DNA from: Acinetobacter sp. ANC 3929
GTDB taxonomy: Bacteria; Pseudomonadota; Gammaproteobacteria; Pseudomonadales; Moraxellaceae
DNA length: 64,000 bases
Assembly: GCF_000369405.1 (NCBI RefSeq)
Contig: NZ_KB849999.1
Location: 540,054 to 604,053 of the forward strand
Direction: 5' to 3'
The position numbers were made by a program, and so were the translations under genes. Shown here piece after piece: positions 46,734 through 55,356 of this stretch. Position 1 is the stretch's first letter. Each line of letters starts with the position of its first letter. A model generated the notes under the pieces. That model worked only from the letters and a program-made list of their open reading frames with translations. It did no database searches and was not told where the DNA came from.

Positions 46734-47033
46734 ATGAAAACTTTTAATGAGAAGCTAGCGAACTGGATTGATGCCACGCCAGCGACCGAAGCAGGGATTA
46801 ACAATATTCAAATACCGGGACAGGCAGAGTTACTGGTTTGGCAAACACGTTATAAAGAGCCAACGGTCTATGAACAGGATTTTGTTCAACATCTCATCAA
46901 AGCCTTTTCTACAGGCGTCACTGAACTCACTGATTTAGTCCAGTCTTTAAACCAGCAAGGTTTTCGCTGTGAATCTGGTGAGCTTTGGACTTCTGAAAAG
47001 TTTTCGGAAGAAATGCAACGTTTAGGTTATTAA
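46734..47033 (+). CDS. Small recombinase-like helix-turn-helix protein
   Basis: 99 residues. The C-terminal half (LNQQGFRCESGELWTSEKFS, EEMQRLGY) looks like the small HTH found at the end of serine recombinases (LNxxGxxTxxGxxWT). There is no catalytic recombinase domain. The N-terminal half reads TPATEAGINNIQIPGQAELL. It sits between ferredoxin and oxygenase genes with its own RBS (AAAGGATGG), so it belongs to the oxygenase operon. I know of no assigned function; regulator, assembly factor or small subunit are all possible. Confidence 0.75.
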   Translation: MKTFNEKLANWIDATPATEAGINNIQIPGQAELLVWQTRYKEPTVYEQDFVQHLIKAFSTGVTELTDLVQSLNQQGFRCESGELWTSEKFSEEMQRLGY

Positions 47034-47050
47034 TTCAAGGAAGAATAGTG

Positions 47051-48118
47051 ATGAACGCAGCAGTATCAGTTACTCCAAGTGTAGAAGAGTATTTAGATTT
47101 AGGTTTACGTGATCAGTGGCATCCTGTGTTAGCAAGCTGGGAAGTGGCTGCAAATCCAGTCGGTATTACCCGTTTAGGTGAAAATATCGTGGTTTGGCGT
47201 GATGCCGAAGGTCAGGTTCATGCTTTGGAAGATCGCTGTCCGCATCGTGGCGCCCGTCTTTCTTTAGGCAGGAATCTGGGCAATCGTGTGGCTTGCTGGT
47301 ATCACGGTGTTGAAGTTCGCCATGATGGTGTGGTGGAAGATGTGCCTGCGGTACATGATTGTCCAATGAAAGGTACCTCATGTGTGAAAAGCTATCCTGT
47401 GATCGAACAGCATGGTGCAATTTTCATGTGGTTCGGTATTGATGCCAATGAAGCACCTAAGCCGCTAGATTTTCCTGAACAACTGGCAAGTGAAGAATGG
47501 AGTTCATTCTTGTGTCAGGCGGACTGGAAAGTAAATCATCAGTATGCGATTGATAATGTGATGGACCCGATGCATGGGAGTTATTTGCATTGCACGTCAC
47601 ACTCAATGGCAGAGGGCGACCGTACTGCGGAAATGAAACACCGTTCAACGCCAAATGGTTTTGTTTTTGAGAAAGAAGGCCAAATTGGGGTGAATTTTGA
47701 CTGGGTTGAATATGCCAATACCGGTGCAAGCTGGTTACGCCTCTCAATTCCGTATCGCAAAGACTTTGGCCCAGGCGGCGAGTTTTGGATTGTGGGTTAT
47801 GCAACGCCAATTGATGCCAACAATACCCGTGTATTTTTCTGGCGCTGTCGTAAAGTCAGTGGCTGGCAACGTAATGTCTGGCGTTTCCTTTACCGTAATC
47901 ATTTAGAAAAATTGCATTGGGATGTATTGGAGCAGGATCGCATTATTTTAGAGAATCTTGCACCGAATGCACGTCAACACGAATTCCTTTATCAACATGA
48001 TGTTGGTCTCTCTCGTTTACGCCGTTTAATGAAAAAAGAAGCGGAAAAACAGTTAAAGAAAATTGCCGCATTGCATAGCTCAAATCGTATTGGAATGCAG
48101 GAAGAAGTTCATGGTTAA
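47051..48118 (+). CDS. Rieske non-heme iron oxygenase, alpha subunit
   Basis: 355 residues. The Rieske domain has CPHRGARLS and CWYHGVEVR, with 16 residues between (about residues 55-80). The mononuclear iron ligands are in DNVMDPMHGSYLH (D-x2-H-x4-H, with the bridging Asp), plus the Asp of VLEQDRIIL near the C-terminus. No beta-subunit gene follows, so it is probably an alpha-only oligomer as in vanillate/phthalate-type oxygenases. It adds O2 to an aromatic or related substrate with electrons from the ferredoxin. RBS AAGGAAG precedes the ATG at 47051. It overlaps the next SDR by 8 bases. Confidence 0.93.
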   Translation: MNAAVSVTPSVEEYLDLGLRDQWHPVLASWEVAANPVGITRLGENIVVWRDAEGQVHALEDRCPHRGARLSLGRNLGNRVACWYHGVEVRHDGVVEDVPAVHDCPMKGTSCVKSYPVIEQHGAIFMWFGIDANEAPKPLDFPEQLASEEWSSFLCQADWKVNHQYAIDNVMDPMHGSYLHCTSHSMAEGDRTAEMKHRSTPNGFVFEKEGQIGVNFDWVEYANTGASWLRLSIPYRKDFGPGGEFWIVGYATPIDANNTRVFFWRCRKVSGWQRNVWRFLYRNHLEKLHWDVLEQDRIILENLAPNARQHEFLYQHDVGLSRLRRLMKKEAEKQLKKIAALHSSNRIGMQEEVHG

Positions 48119-48875
48119 TGTCGCATTGTTACAGGACAAAAAAGTCCTTGTCACAGGTGCGGCAAGAGGCTTGGGTCGAGACTTTGCACAGGCGATTGCG
48201 GAAGCAGGCGCTCAAGTGGTCATGGCTGATATCTTGACTGATCTGGTACAAGAAGAAGCCGTCGCTTTGCAAGCACAAGGTTTAAAGGTTGATGCAGTGA
48301 GCATTGACTTGGCAAATGTCGATTCGATCCAGCAAGCAGTTCAGCAAGTAGCTGAGCGCATGGACGGAATGGATGGATTGGTGAATTGTGCCGCCCTTGC
48401 AACCAATGTTGGCGGTAAAAGCATGATGGATTATGACGCAGATCTTTGGGATCGGGTCATGAACATTAATGTGAAAGGCACTTGGTTAGTGACCAAGGCT
48501 GCGGTGCCTTATCTCAAACAGTCCAGTGCAGGCAAGATCATTAATGTGGCTTCGGATACCGCGTTGTGGGGTGCTCCCAACCTCATGGCCTATGTCGCCA
48601 GCAAAGGTGCCTTGACTGCAATGACACGTTCCATGGCCAGAGAACTTGGGCCATTCAATATCTGTATCAATACGCTTTCACCAGGATTGACTTTGGTTGA
48701 AGCAACCGCCTATGTGCCGCAAGAACGTCATGATTTATATGTGAATGGTCGTGCGATTCAACGTCAGCAATTACCGCAGGATTTGAACGGAACAGCCCTT
48801 TATTTGCTATCAGATTTGTCCTCGTTTGTGACAGGACAGAATATTCCAGTAAATGGCGGTTTTGTCTTTAATTAA
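48111..48875 (+). CDS. SDR, probable cis-dihydrodiol or alcohol dehydrogenase
   Basis: 254 residues. The cofactor loop is TGAARGLGRDFA (residues ~13-24), the NCAALA turn follows, and the full catalytic set is NVASDTALWGAPNLMAYVAS plus Lys (Ser-Tyr-Lys). The frame is open to 48063, but the ATG at 48111 has AGGAAGAAG and overlaps the oxygenase end. Directly after an oxygenase, rearomatisation of a cis-dihydrodiol is the simplest role. Oxidation of another alcohol product is also possible. Confidence 0.9.
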   Translation: MVNVALLQDKKVLVTGAARGLGRDFAQAIAEAGAQVVMADILTDLVQEEAVALQAQGLKVDAVSIDLANVDSIQQAVQQVAERMDGMDGLVNCAALATNVGGKSMMDYDADLWDRVMNINVKGTWLVTKAAVPYLKQSSAGKIINVASDTALWGAPNLMAYVASKGALTAMTRSMARELGPFNICINTLSPGLTLVEATAYVPQERHDLYVNGRAIQRQQLPQDLNGTALYLLSDLSSFVTGQNIPVNGGFVFN

Positions 48876-48886
48876 GGAGTCATCTC

Positions 48887-49819
48887 ATGATTACAGGGAT
48901 TGAGATTTTAAAGTTTGGCGTTGAGGACAGAGCTGCTTCAAATAAATTTTTGGCAGATTTCGGTCTCAAGCAAAGTCAGTCAGATATTGAAGGGACGGAT
49001 CATTACCAGACACAAAATGGCAGCAAGATTTACTTATTTGATTGTGATGATCATCGTTTACCAAAAGCCATTGAGTCAGGTTCAACTTTACGTGAAGTGA
49101 CATGGGGGCTAGATGATGCGGCACAGGATTTGGCAAATTTAGCACTTCGCTTAAATGATATAGACGGTTATCAAGCCAGTGCGGATATGGTGCAGTGTAC
49201 AGATCCGAATGGCATGACGATTCGCTTTCAGAAAAGCTTTACCCAAGATCTACCTGCATTAAAAACAGAAGGCATTAACCAGTACGGCAATGTACAACGT
49301 GTCAATGCAGCAAGTCCTGTCTATGACAAAGGACAACCTGTTGCGATTGGTCATGTGGTGTTTTTCACGCCTGATTTAGTAAAGACGGAACAGTTCTATA
49401 TTGAAAAACTCGGTTTCTTCTTGTCGGATGCTTATCGCAATCGTGGTGCATTCTTACGCTGTCGTGGTAAAGGTTTCCACCATGACCTGTTCTTGCTTTC
49501 AGTGCCCAATAAACCTGCTGGACTCAATCACGTGGCATTCGTGGTCCGTGATATTCATGAGGTGATTGGTGGTGGGTTGCACATGAACCGTTCTGATTGG
49601 TCGACTTTCATTGGTCCGGGACGTCATCCGATTTCCTCAGCTTACTTCTGGTATGTCAATTCACCGCTCGGTGGCGCATTCGAGTATTACACCAATGATG
49701 ACTACCTGACCGAAGAATGGCAACCACGCATCGAAGAACATCGTCTGGAACTCTTTACAGAATGGGCGATTGAAGGCGGTCTGGATGATCATACCCGTCG
49801 TCAGGTTAAACCTGCATAA
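48887..49819 (+). CDS. Two-domain VOC protein, probable extradiol ring-cleavage dioxygenase
   Basis: 310 residues, two vicinal-oxygen-chelate repeats as in type I extradiol dioxygenases. The C-terminal half carries the expected Fe(II) ligands: His156 in AIGHVVFF, His215 in GLNHVAFV and Glu266 in GAFEYYTN. The N-terminal half (ITGIEILKFGVEDRAA) is the inactive repeat. It would cleave a catechol-like ring made by the oxygenase and SDR. The C-terminal tail EEWQPRIEEHRLELFTEWAI differs from biphenyl enzymes as I know them. RBS TAAGGAG. Confidence 0.88.
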   Translation: MITGIEILKFGVEDRAASNKFLADFGLKQSQSDIEGTDHYQTQNGSKIYLFDCDDHRLPKAIESGSTLREVTWGLDDAAQDLANLALRLNDIDGYQASADMVQCTDPNGMTIRFQKSFTQDLPALKTEGINQYGNVQRVNAASPVYDKGQPVAIGHVVFFTPDLVKTEQFYIEKLGFFLSDAYRNRGAFLRCRGKGFHHDLFLLSVPNKPAGLNHVAFVVRDIHEVIGGGLHMNRSDWSTFIGPGRHPISSAYFWYVNSPLGGAFEYYTNDDYLTEEWQPRIEEHRLELFTEWAIEGGLDDHTRRQVKPA

Positions 49820-49846
49820 GTACAGATCAGGCAGGGAGAACAAGCT

Positions 49847-51058
49847 ATGGAAAGAATCGTAATTGTGGGTGCAGGACAAGCCGCGGGTTGGGCAGTCAGT
49901 ACTTTGCGCCAGAATGGATATTCAGGTGAAATTCATGTGGTCTCAAATGAAGACCGTGTGTTTTACGAACGCCCACCATTGTCAAAACAGGTACTTTCAA
50001 AAGAAGCCACTTATGAAAGCTTGCATCTGTTTTCTCCAGAGCAGGTGCAGGACTTTAACATTCAGTGGCATAAGCCAGCGCTTGCTACGCAGGTGGATCG
50101 CCAGCAGAAGCAGGTGGTTCTGGAAAGTGGTCAGGTTTTACCGTATGACAAATTGCTGATTGCTACAGGTAGTCGTGCGCGTGTTCCTGTTAATACATGG
50201 CAGTTTATTCCCAATGTGGTGACTTTACGTAATGTTCAGGATTGTGAGCGTTTAGCCGAAATCTTGCAGCATTCACAAAAGTTAGCCGTGATTGGTGGTG
50301 GCTGGATTGGTTTGGAAATTGCAGCGACCGCACGTAAACAAGGCAAAGAGGTTCATATTTTTGAATATGGCGATCGTCTGTGTGCACGTAGTGTTAGCCC
50401 TGATGTCTCTGAGTTCCTGAAAAACATGCATGAGCAGCAGGGTACCCAGATTCATTTAGACAGTAAAAATCTGCATTTGATTGAAGCGGGACAGCAAAAA
50501 GTTGAAGTGGTGAATCATCCAAATGTAAGTGAACTGTTTGATTGTGTGGTTGTGGGGGCAGGTGCAGATATTGCCAAAGAGCTTGGTGTCAATGCGGGCT
50601 TGGACGTGAAAGATGGCATTGTGGTGAATTGTTTTGGGCAAACCTCTGACCAAGATATTTATGCCGCAGGTGATGTTGCGATTCATCCGGGGCTTGGGTA
50701 TTGCATCCAGTCATGGGCCAATGCACAGAATCAGGCGATTGCCGCAGCAAAGTCAATGTTAGGCATTGAAACCGAATATAGCGATATTCCATGGTTATGG
50801 TCAGATCAGTATCACTTCAATATTCAGATTTTAGGTACGTATCAACCTGAAAAAACAGGGCAGATTGTGGTTCGAAAAAGCGCAGATGATCAATGCAGTT
50901 ATTTATATCTGGATGAGCAAAACCGTTTACTCAACATGATCGCAATCAATGATTCAAAACTGGTCAAGCTGGCAAAGCGTTGGATGCAGTCCAATACCGA
51001 GTTAGACCCAAAATTATTAGCAGACCCTGAATTTAATGTCATGAAATTAAAACCATAA
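49847..51058 (+). CDS. FAD-dependent ferredoxin reductase
   Basis: A 403-residue oxygenase-coupled NAD(P)H reductase. The FAD loop is IVIVGAGQAAGWAV (residues 3-16) with ERPPLSKQVL, the NADH loop is AVIGGGWIGLEIAA (~147-160), and the second FAD motif is DIYAAGDVAIHPG. This completes a three-component oxygenase (reductase, ferredoxin, alpha). All three components in one operon point to a dedicated electron chain. Confidence 0.92.
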   Translation: MERIVIVGAGQAAGWAVSTLRQNGYSGEIHVVSNEDRVFYERPPLSKQVLSKEATYESLHLFSPEQVQDFNIQWHKPALATQVDRQQKQVVLESGQVLPYDKLLIATGSRARVPVNTWQFIPNVVTLRNVQDCERLAEILQHSQKLAVIGGGWIGLEIAATARKQGKEVHIFEYGDRLCARSVSPDVSEFLKNMHEQQGTQIHLDSKNLHLIEAGQQKVEVVNHPNVSELFDCVVVGAGADIAKELGVNAGLDVKDGIVVNCFGQTSDQDIYAAGDVAIHPGLGYCIQSWANAQNQAIAAAKSMLGIETEYSDIPWLWSDQYHFNIQILGTYQPEKTGQIVVRKSADDQCSYLYLDEQNRLLNMIAINDSKLVKLAKRWMQSNTELDPKLLADPEFNVMKLKP

Positions 51059-51098
51059 ACATTAGATCCGGTTCATGACTCAATCGAAGGAATGAAGT

Positions 51099-52322
51099 AT
51101 GAGTAATGAAGAGAAAAGTGGATTAAAGCATTGGGTTCCTGCTTTTGTCCTGATGGTATGTGTCGTTCTGGCATTTTTCGACAAAATCAGTATTGCGGTC
51201 TTGTTTGCTGACCCGCACTTCCAAGGTGCGATGGGGATTGCTCAAGATAAGGCAAAACTCGGATGGCTCATGACCAGCTTCTTGTTGGCTTATGGCTTCT
51301 CCTCTGTCTTTTTGAGTTTCCTCGGCGATATTTTTAATCCGAAGAAAATGCTGTTCTGGAGCGTCGCATCGTGGGGCATTTTAATGTTCTGTATGGGATT
51401 TACCACCAACTATACCGGTATGTTGATCCTACGCGTTTTGCTCGGTTTGGCTGAGGGACCTTTATTTGCACTAGCTTACGCCATCGTGAAGCAAACTTAT
51501 ACCGATCGCCAGCAAGCACGTGCTTCGACCATGTTCTTATTAGGAACACCGATTGGTGCATTCTTGGGTTTTCCAATTACTGCTGCGGTCTTAGCAAAGC
51601 ATGATTGGCACACCACATTCTTTGTAATGGCAGGTTTGACCGTAATTGCATTGCTTGCGATTGCTTTTGGCTTGCGTAATTTACAACTCAAGAAAACCAT
51701 TGAACTGGAATCGACCAGCAAACGTCTGAATTTCAAAGGTCATATTCATAACACCAAAGTGCTATTACAGAATCGTGCGTTCTGGCTGGTGTGTATTTTC
51801 AATATTGCATTGATGACTTATCTCTGGGGCTTAAATAGCTGGGTGCCTTCTTATCTGATTCAGGACAAGGGCTTTAATCTCAAAGAGTTTGGTTTTTATT
51901 CAAGCCTTCCATTTATTGCCATGCTGATTGGTGAAGTGATGGGTGCTTTCCTTTCTGACAAGTTAGGCCGCCGTACTGTTCAGGTTTTCAGTGGCCTGTT
52001 GGTGGCAGGCATCTTTATGTATGTCATGGTCATTATGACTGATCCGATTCTCGTGATCGCAGCAATGTCTTTAAGCGCAATGGCTTGGGGCTTTGGTGTC
52101 GCAGCAGTATTCGCGTTACTTGCTCGTGTAACAACTGCCGATGTTGGTGCAACTGCGGGTGGGATTTTCAACGGAATGGGTAATTTTGCTAGCGCAATTG
52201 CACCTGTTCTGATCGGTTACATCGTGATGCAAACACACAGTTTTAATTTAGGAATTACCTTCCTGGCAGCCGTCGCTGTGATCGGATCGTTCTTCTTAGT
52301 TCCTTTATTGAAACGTTATTAA
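51099..52322 (+). CDS. MFS importer, probable substrate transporter of the cluster
   Basis: 407 residues, 12 membrane segments. Helix 1 is VLMVCVVLAFFDKISIAVLF. The motif A region is FLGDIFNPKKMLFWS, with LRVLLGLAEGPLFALAYAIV in helix 4, typical of the anion:cation symporter group that takes up organic acids such as phthalates and hexuronates. Its place inside the operon suggests it brings in the oxygenase substrate. RBS GAAGGAATG. Confidence 0.88.
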   Translation: MSNEEKSGLKHWVPAFVLMVCVVLAFFDKISIAVLFADPHFQGAMGIAQDKAKLGWLMTSFLLAYGFSSVFLSFLGDIFNPKKMLFWSVASWGILMFCMGFTTNYTGMLILRVLLGLAEGPLFALAYAIVKQTYTDRQQARASTMFLLGTPIGAFLGFPITAAVLAKHDWHTTFFVMAGLTVIALLAIAFGLRNLQLKKTIELESTSKRLNFKGHIHNTKVLLQNRAFWLVCIFNIALMTYLWGLNSWVPSYLIQDKGFNLKEFGFYSSLPFIAMLIGEVMGAFLSDKLGRRTVQVFSGLLVAGIFMYVMVIMTDPILVIAAMSLSAMAWGFGVAAVFALLARVTTADVGATAGGIFNGMGNFASAIAPVLIGYIVMQTHSFNLGITFLAAVAVIGSFFLVPLLKRY

Positions 52323-52355
52323 TCAAACTATTGAACAAAACCTAGGAGTTAAAAC

Positions 52356-52877
52356 ATGACTACTCAACAATTCGAATCATGGACACAACCTGAAGGTACA
52401 AATTTACAAGATTGGTTGAATACGCGTATCGCACGCTTTGAAACACGTAAATATGATTTTGATGCCTTGAAGTTCCAAGCGGACTACGACCCGAAATATC
52501 GCCGTGCACAAATGCGTTATATGGGTACTGGTGCAACAGGTGTGGTCAATGATGGCAATACCGTTCCAGCTGAAAACTTTACCTTTTCAACCATGGTTTT
52601 ACCTGCGCAATGTGAAGGGCCCTTGCATATTCATCACGATGTTGAAGAAGTATTTTTCATGTTGCGTGGCGAAATTGACCTGTTCATTGAACATAACGGG
52701 GAAAAATTTGAGACCCGACTGAAAGAACGTGACCTGATTTCAATTCCACCGGGTATTTATCGCGGTCTGTTCAATCCGGGTCAGGAAGATGCCTTGATGT
52801 GTGTGATGTTGGGTGCGGGTAAACCCACCATTCCGAACTACCCACCTGAGCATCCATTGTCTCAAATCAAACGTTAA
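52356..52877 (+). CDS. Single-domain cupin protein
   Basis: 173 residues. The cupin core lies in the C-terminal two thirds, with metal-binding motif LHIHHDVEEVFFMLRGEIDL (His residues and Glu) and a second motif IPPGIYRGLFNPG in which the usual His of motif 2 is not obvious. It could be a small dioxygenase, an isomerase or a sensor of a pathway intermediate. Sequence alone does not decide. RBS AGGAG; inside the operon. Confidence 0.82.
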   Translation: MTTQQFESWTQPEGTNLQDWLNTRIARFETRKYDFDALKFQADYDPKYRRAQMRYMGTGATGVVNDGNTVPAENFTFSTMVLPAQCEGPLHIHHDVEEVFFMLRGEIDLFIEHNGEKFETRLKERDLISIPPGIYRGLFNPGQEDALMCVMLGAGKPTIPNYPPEHPLSQIKR

Positions 52878-52910
52878 TCCGATTGATCTTATAAACGTTG
52901 AAGGAATGAC

Positions 52911-53726
52911 ATGATGACCCTGATTGAGCGTTTAACTCACTATCCAGTCAAAACCGTTGCCGTAAATGGTGCTATGCAAGCTTATCGTGAAGCAGGCCAA
53001 GGCCAGCCGCTGATTTTGCTGCATGGGATTAGCTCGGGTTCAGCTTCTTGGATCAATCAGCTGGAGACACTCAGTCAGCATTTTCATGTCATTGCCTGGG
53101 ATGCACCAGGCTATGGCTTATCGGATGGTTTAAACACAGATCAACCGAATGCAGCCGATTATGCGGAGCGAATATTGGGTTTGATGGATGCATTGAACAT
53201 TCCAAAAGCCGTTGTAATTGGACATTCATTGGGTGCATTACAGGCTAGTGCTTTTGCCCATCTTTATCCTGAACGGGTACAGACTTTAGTGATTGCCAAT
53301 GCGGCACAAGGCTATCAACGTTCCGATGAAGAAACCAAAGCACAGGTCTATCAAAAACGCCCGAATATGCTAAAAACCTTGGGCAATGCAGGCATGGCTG
53401 CCAGCCGTGGACTGCATTTGATTTATAAACAAGACCCTCAGGCACTGGCTTTGGTCAGTGAGGTGATGGGGCAACTGACATTAGATGGTTTTACCCGAGC
53501 ATCTTATTTGCTGGCGTATGACGAAATTCGAAATTATTTAACCAAACTTAGCGTTCCTTGTGTGGTGATTGCGGGAGACAAGGATGGAATTACGCCTGCA
53601 CAGGCAATCAAGGAACTTGCAGTAGAAATGCAATTGAGCCGATGTCATCTCATTACAGATGCAGGTCATCTGAGTTATGTCGATCAACCTGAACAGTTTA
53701 ACGACATTGTTTTATCGGCACATTAA
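52911..53726 (+). CDS. Alpha/beta hydrolase, probable ring-cleavage-product hydrolase
   Basis: 271 residues. The oxyanion region is LLHGISSGSASW, the nucleophile elbow is IGHSLGALQA (Ser ~105), the acid is in AGDKDGITP and the catalytic His is in DAGHLSYVDQP. The full Ser-Asp-His triad and context with a VOC dioxygenase match MhpC/BphD-type C-C hydrolases. An ester or lactone hydrolase is the alternative. Two adjacent ATGs at 52911 and 52914; RBS GAAGGA. Confidence 0.88.
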   Translation: MMTLIERLTHYPVKTVAVNGAMQAYREAGQGQPLILLHGISSGSASWINQLETLSQHFHVIAWDAPGYGLSDGLNTDQPNAADYAERILGLMDALNIPKAVVIGHSLGALQASAFAHLYPERVQTLVIANAAQGYQRSDEETKAQVYQKRPNMLKTLGNAGMAASRGLHLIYKQDPQALALVSEVMGQLTLDGFTRASYLLAYDEIRNYLTKLSVPCVVIAGDKDGITPAQAIKELAVEMQLSRCHLITDAGHLSYVDQPEQFNDIVLSAH

Positions 53727-53742
53727 GACTTAAACGAGAGAT

Positions 53743-54543
53743 ATGGATATGAGCTTCCAAGTTGAAGGAAAAGTAGCAGTTGTAACGGGTGGCTCGTCAG
53801 GCATTGGTTTGGCTGTAGTCGAAATTTTAGTTGCAGAAGGTGCCAAGGTGGCGTGGTGCGGTCGAGATGAGCAGCGTTTGGCGGCATCAAAACTATATAT
53901 TTTAGAAAAATATCCGCATGCCAACATCTTCACCAGTATTTGCAATGTCTTGGATAAAGAAGATGTAAAACGCTTTGCACAACAGGTCAATCAGAATCTG
54001 GGCAATGTTGACATGTTGATCAATAACGCAGGTCAGGGACGTGTCTCTAATTTTGAAAATACCCAAGACGAAGATTGGATGAAAGAAATTGAACTGAAGT
54101 ATTTCAGTGTATTACATCCAGTACGTGCTTTCTTAAATGATTTAAAACATTCGGCATACGGGTCGATTACCAATGTGAATTCTTTGCTGGCACTTCAACC
54201 TGAACCGCACATGATTGCAACGTCATCTGCGCGTGCCGCATTGCTGAATCTGACCCATTCACTGGCGCATGAATTTACCCAGTACGGTGTTCGTGTCAAT
54301 TCTATTCTTTTGGGCATGGTGGAATCCGCACAGTGGAAACGCCGTTTTGAAACCCGTTCTGATCCAAATGCAACATGGGAACAGTGGACAGGCAACATTG
54401 CCAAAAACCGTGGTATTCCAATGCAACGTTTAGGCAAGCCAGAAGAGCCAGCCCGTGCCTTGGTGTTCTTGGCATCACCTTTAGCATCGTATACCACAGG
54501 TTCCACACTCGATGTCTCTGGTGGATTTAACAAACATTTATAA
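53743..54543 (+). CDS. Divergent SDR with the catalytic Tyr/Lys replaced
   Basis: 266 residues (or 264 from the ATG at 53749). The cofactor loop is normal (TGGSSGIGLAVV) and the NNAGQGR turn is present. Where classical SDRs have YxxxK, this has MIATSSARAALLNL, so Thr and Arg replace Tyr and Lys. A C-terminal GKPEEPARALVFLASP and GSTLDVSGGF are standard. Such divergent SDRs exist; their chemistry may be reduction without the Tyr, a dehydration, or a structural role. It lies between the hydrolase and the aspartate-dehydrogenase-like gene, so a lower-pathway role is likely. Confidence 0.85.
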   Translation: MDMSFQVEGKVAVVTGGSSGIGLAVVEILVAEGAKVAWCGRDEQRLAASKLYILEKYPHANIFTSICNVLDKEDVKRFAQQVNQNLGNVDMLINNAGQGRVSNFENTQDEDWMKEIELKYFSVLHPVRAFLNDLKHSAYGSITNVNSLLALQPEPHMIATSSARAALLNLTHSLAHEFTQYGVRVNSILLGMVESAQWKRRFETRSDPNATWEQWTGNIAKNRGIPMQRLGKPEEPARALVFLASPLASYTTGSTLDVSGGFNKHL

Positions 54544-54552
54544 GGTGTTCAC

Positions 54553-55344
54553 ATGAAACAGTTGATGATGATTGGTTTTGGAGCGATGGCGGCAGAAGTG
54601 TATGCCCACATGCCACAAGACCTGCAACTTAAATGGATTGTGGTCCCTGCACGCAGTATCGAAAAAGTACAGGCGCAGGTTGCTGCCGATGTACAGGTCA
54701 TTTCTTCAATCGATCAATGTCAGGGGACACCTGATTATGTGATTGAAGTGGCAGGACAGGCTGCGGTGAAAGAACACGCGCAAAAAGTATTGGAAAAAGG
54801 CTGGACCATTGGCCTGATTTCAGTGGGTACTTTGGCAGATAACGAATTTTTAATTCAACTGAAAACAACCGCTGAACAACATGATGCGCACCTACATTTA
54901 TTGGCAGGTGCCATTGCTGGGATCGATGGTATTTCTGCGGCCAAAGAAGGTGGTTTGGAAAAGGTCACCTATAAGGGCTGTAAAAGTCCGAAAAGCTGGC
55001 GCGGTAGCTATGCGGAACAATTGGTAGACCTCGATCAGGTTAGCGAAGCAACGGTTTTTTTCCGTGGTACAGCCAGAGAAGCAGCCTTGAGGTTTCCAGC
55101 CAATGCCAATGTGGCCGCCACGATTGCACTGGCAGGGCTGGGCATGGATGACACCATGGTTGAGCTAACGGTTGATCCGAGCATTAACAAAAACAAGCAC
55201 ACCATCGTGGCAGAAGGGGTATTCGGTGAAATGACCATTGAATTAGTGGGTGTACCGTTGGCGAGTAATCCAAAAACCTCAACCTTAGCCGCACTCAGTG
55301 TGATTCGCGCTTGCCGCAATAGTGTTGAAGCAATTCAGATTTAA
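54553..55344 (+). CDS. Aspartate-dehydrogenase-family (NadX-like) oxidoreductase
   Basis: 263 residues. An N-terminal Rossmann fold (MMIGFGAMAAEVYAHM) is followed by the aspartate dehydrogenase domain: LLAGAIAGIDGISAAKEGGL, then ANVAATIALAGLGMDDTMVE, and the conserved His in INKNKHTIVAEGVFGEMTIE. Characterised members oxidise L-aspartate to iminoaspartate with NAD(P)+. Here it sits in a Rieske-oxygenase operon far from NAD synthesis genes, so it may act on a related 2-amino acid or imine made in the pathway. This would suggest nitrogen in the substrate, by inference. Confidence 0.85.
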   Translation: MKQLMMIGFGAMAAEVYAHMPQDLQLKWIVVPARSIEKVQAQVAADVQVISSIDQCQGTPDYVIEVAGQAAVKEHAQKVLEKGWTIGLISVGTLADNEFLIQLKTTAEQHDAHLHLLAGAIAGIDGISAAKEGGLEKVTYKGCKSPKSWRGSYAEQLVDLDQVSEATVFFRGTAREAALRFPANANVAATIALAGLGMDDTMVELTVDPSINKNKHTIVAEGVFGEMTIELVGVPLASNPKTSTLAALSVIRACRNSVEAIQI

Positions 55345-55356
55345 AAGGATTTGATC

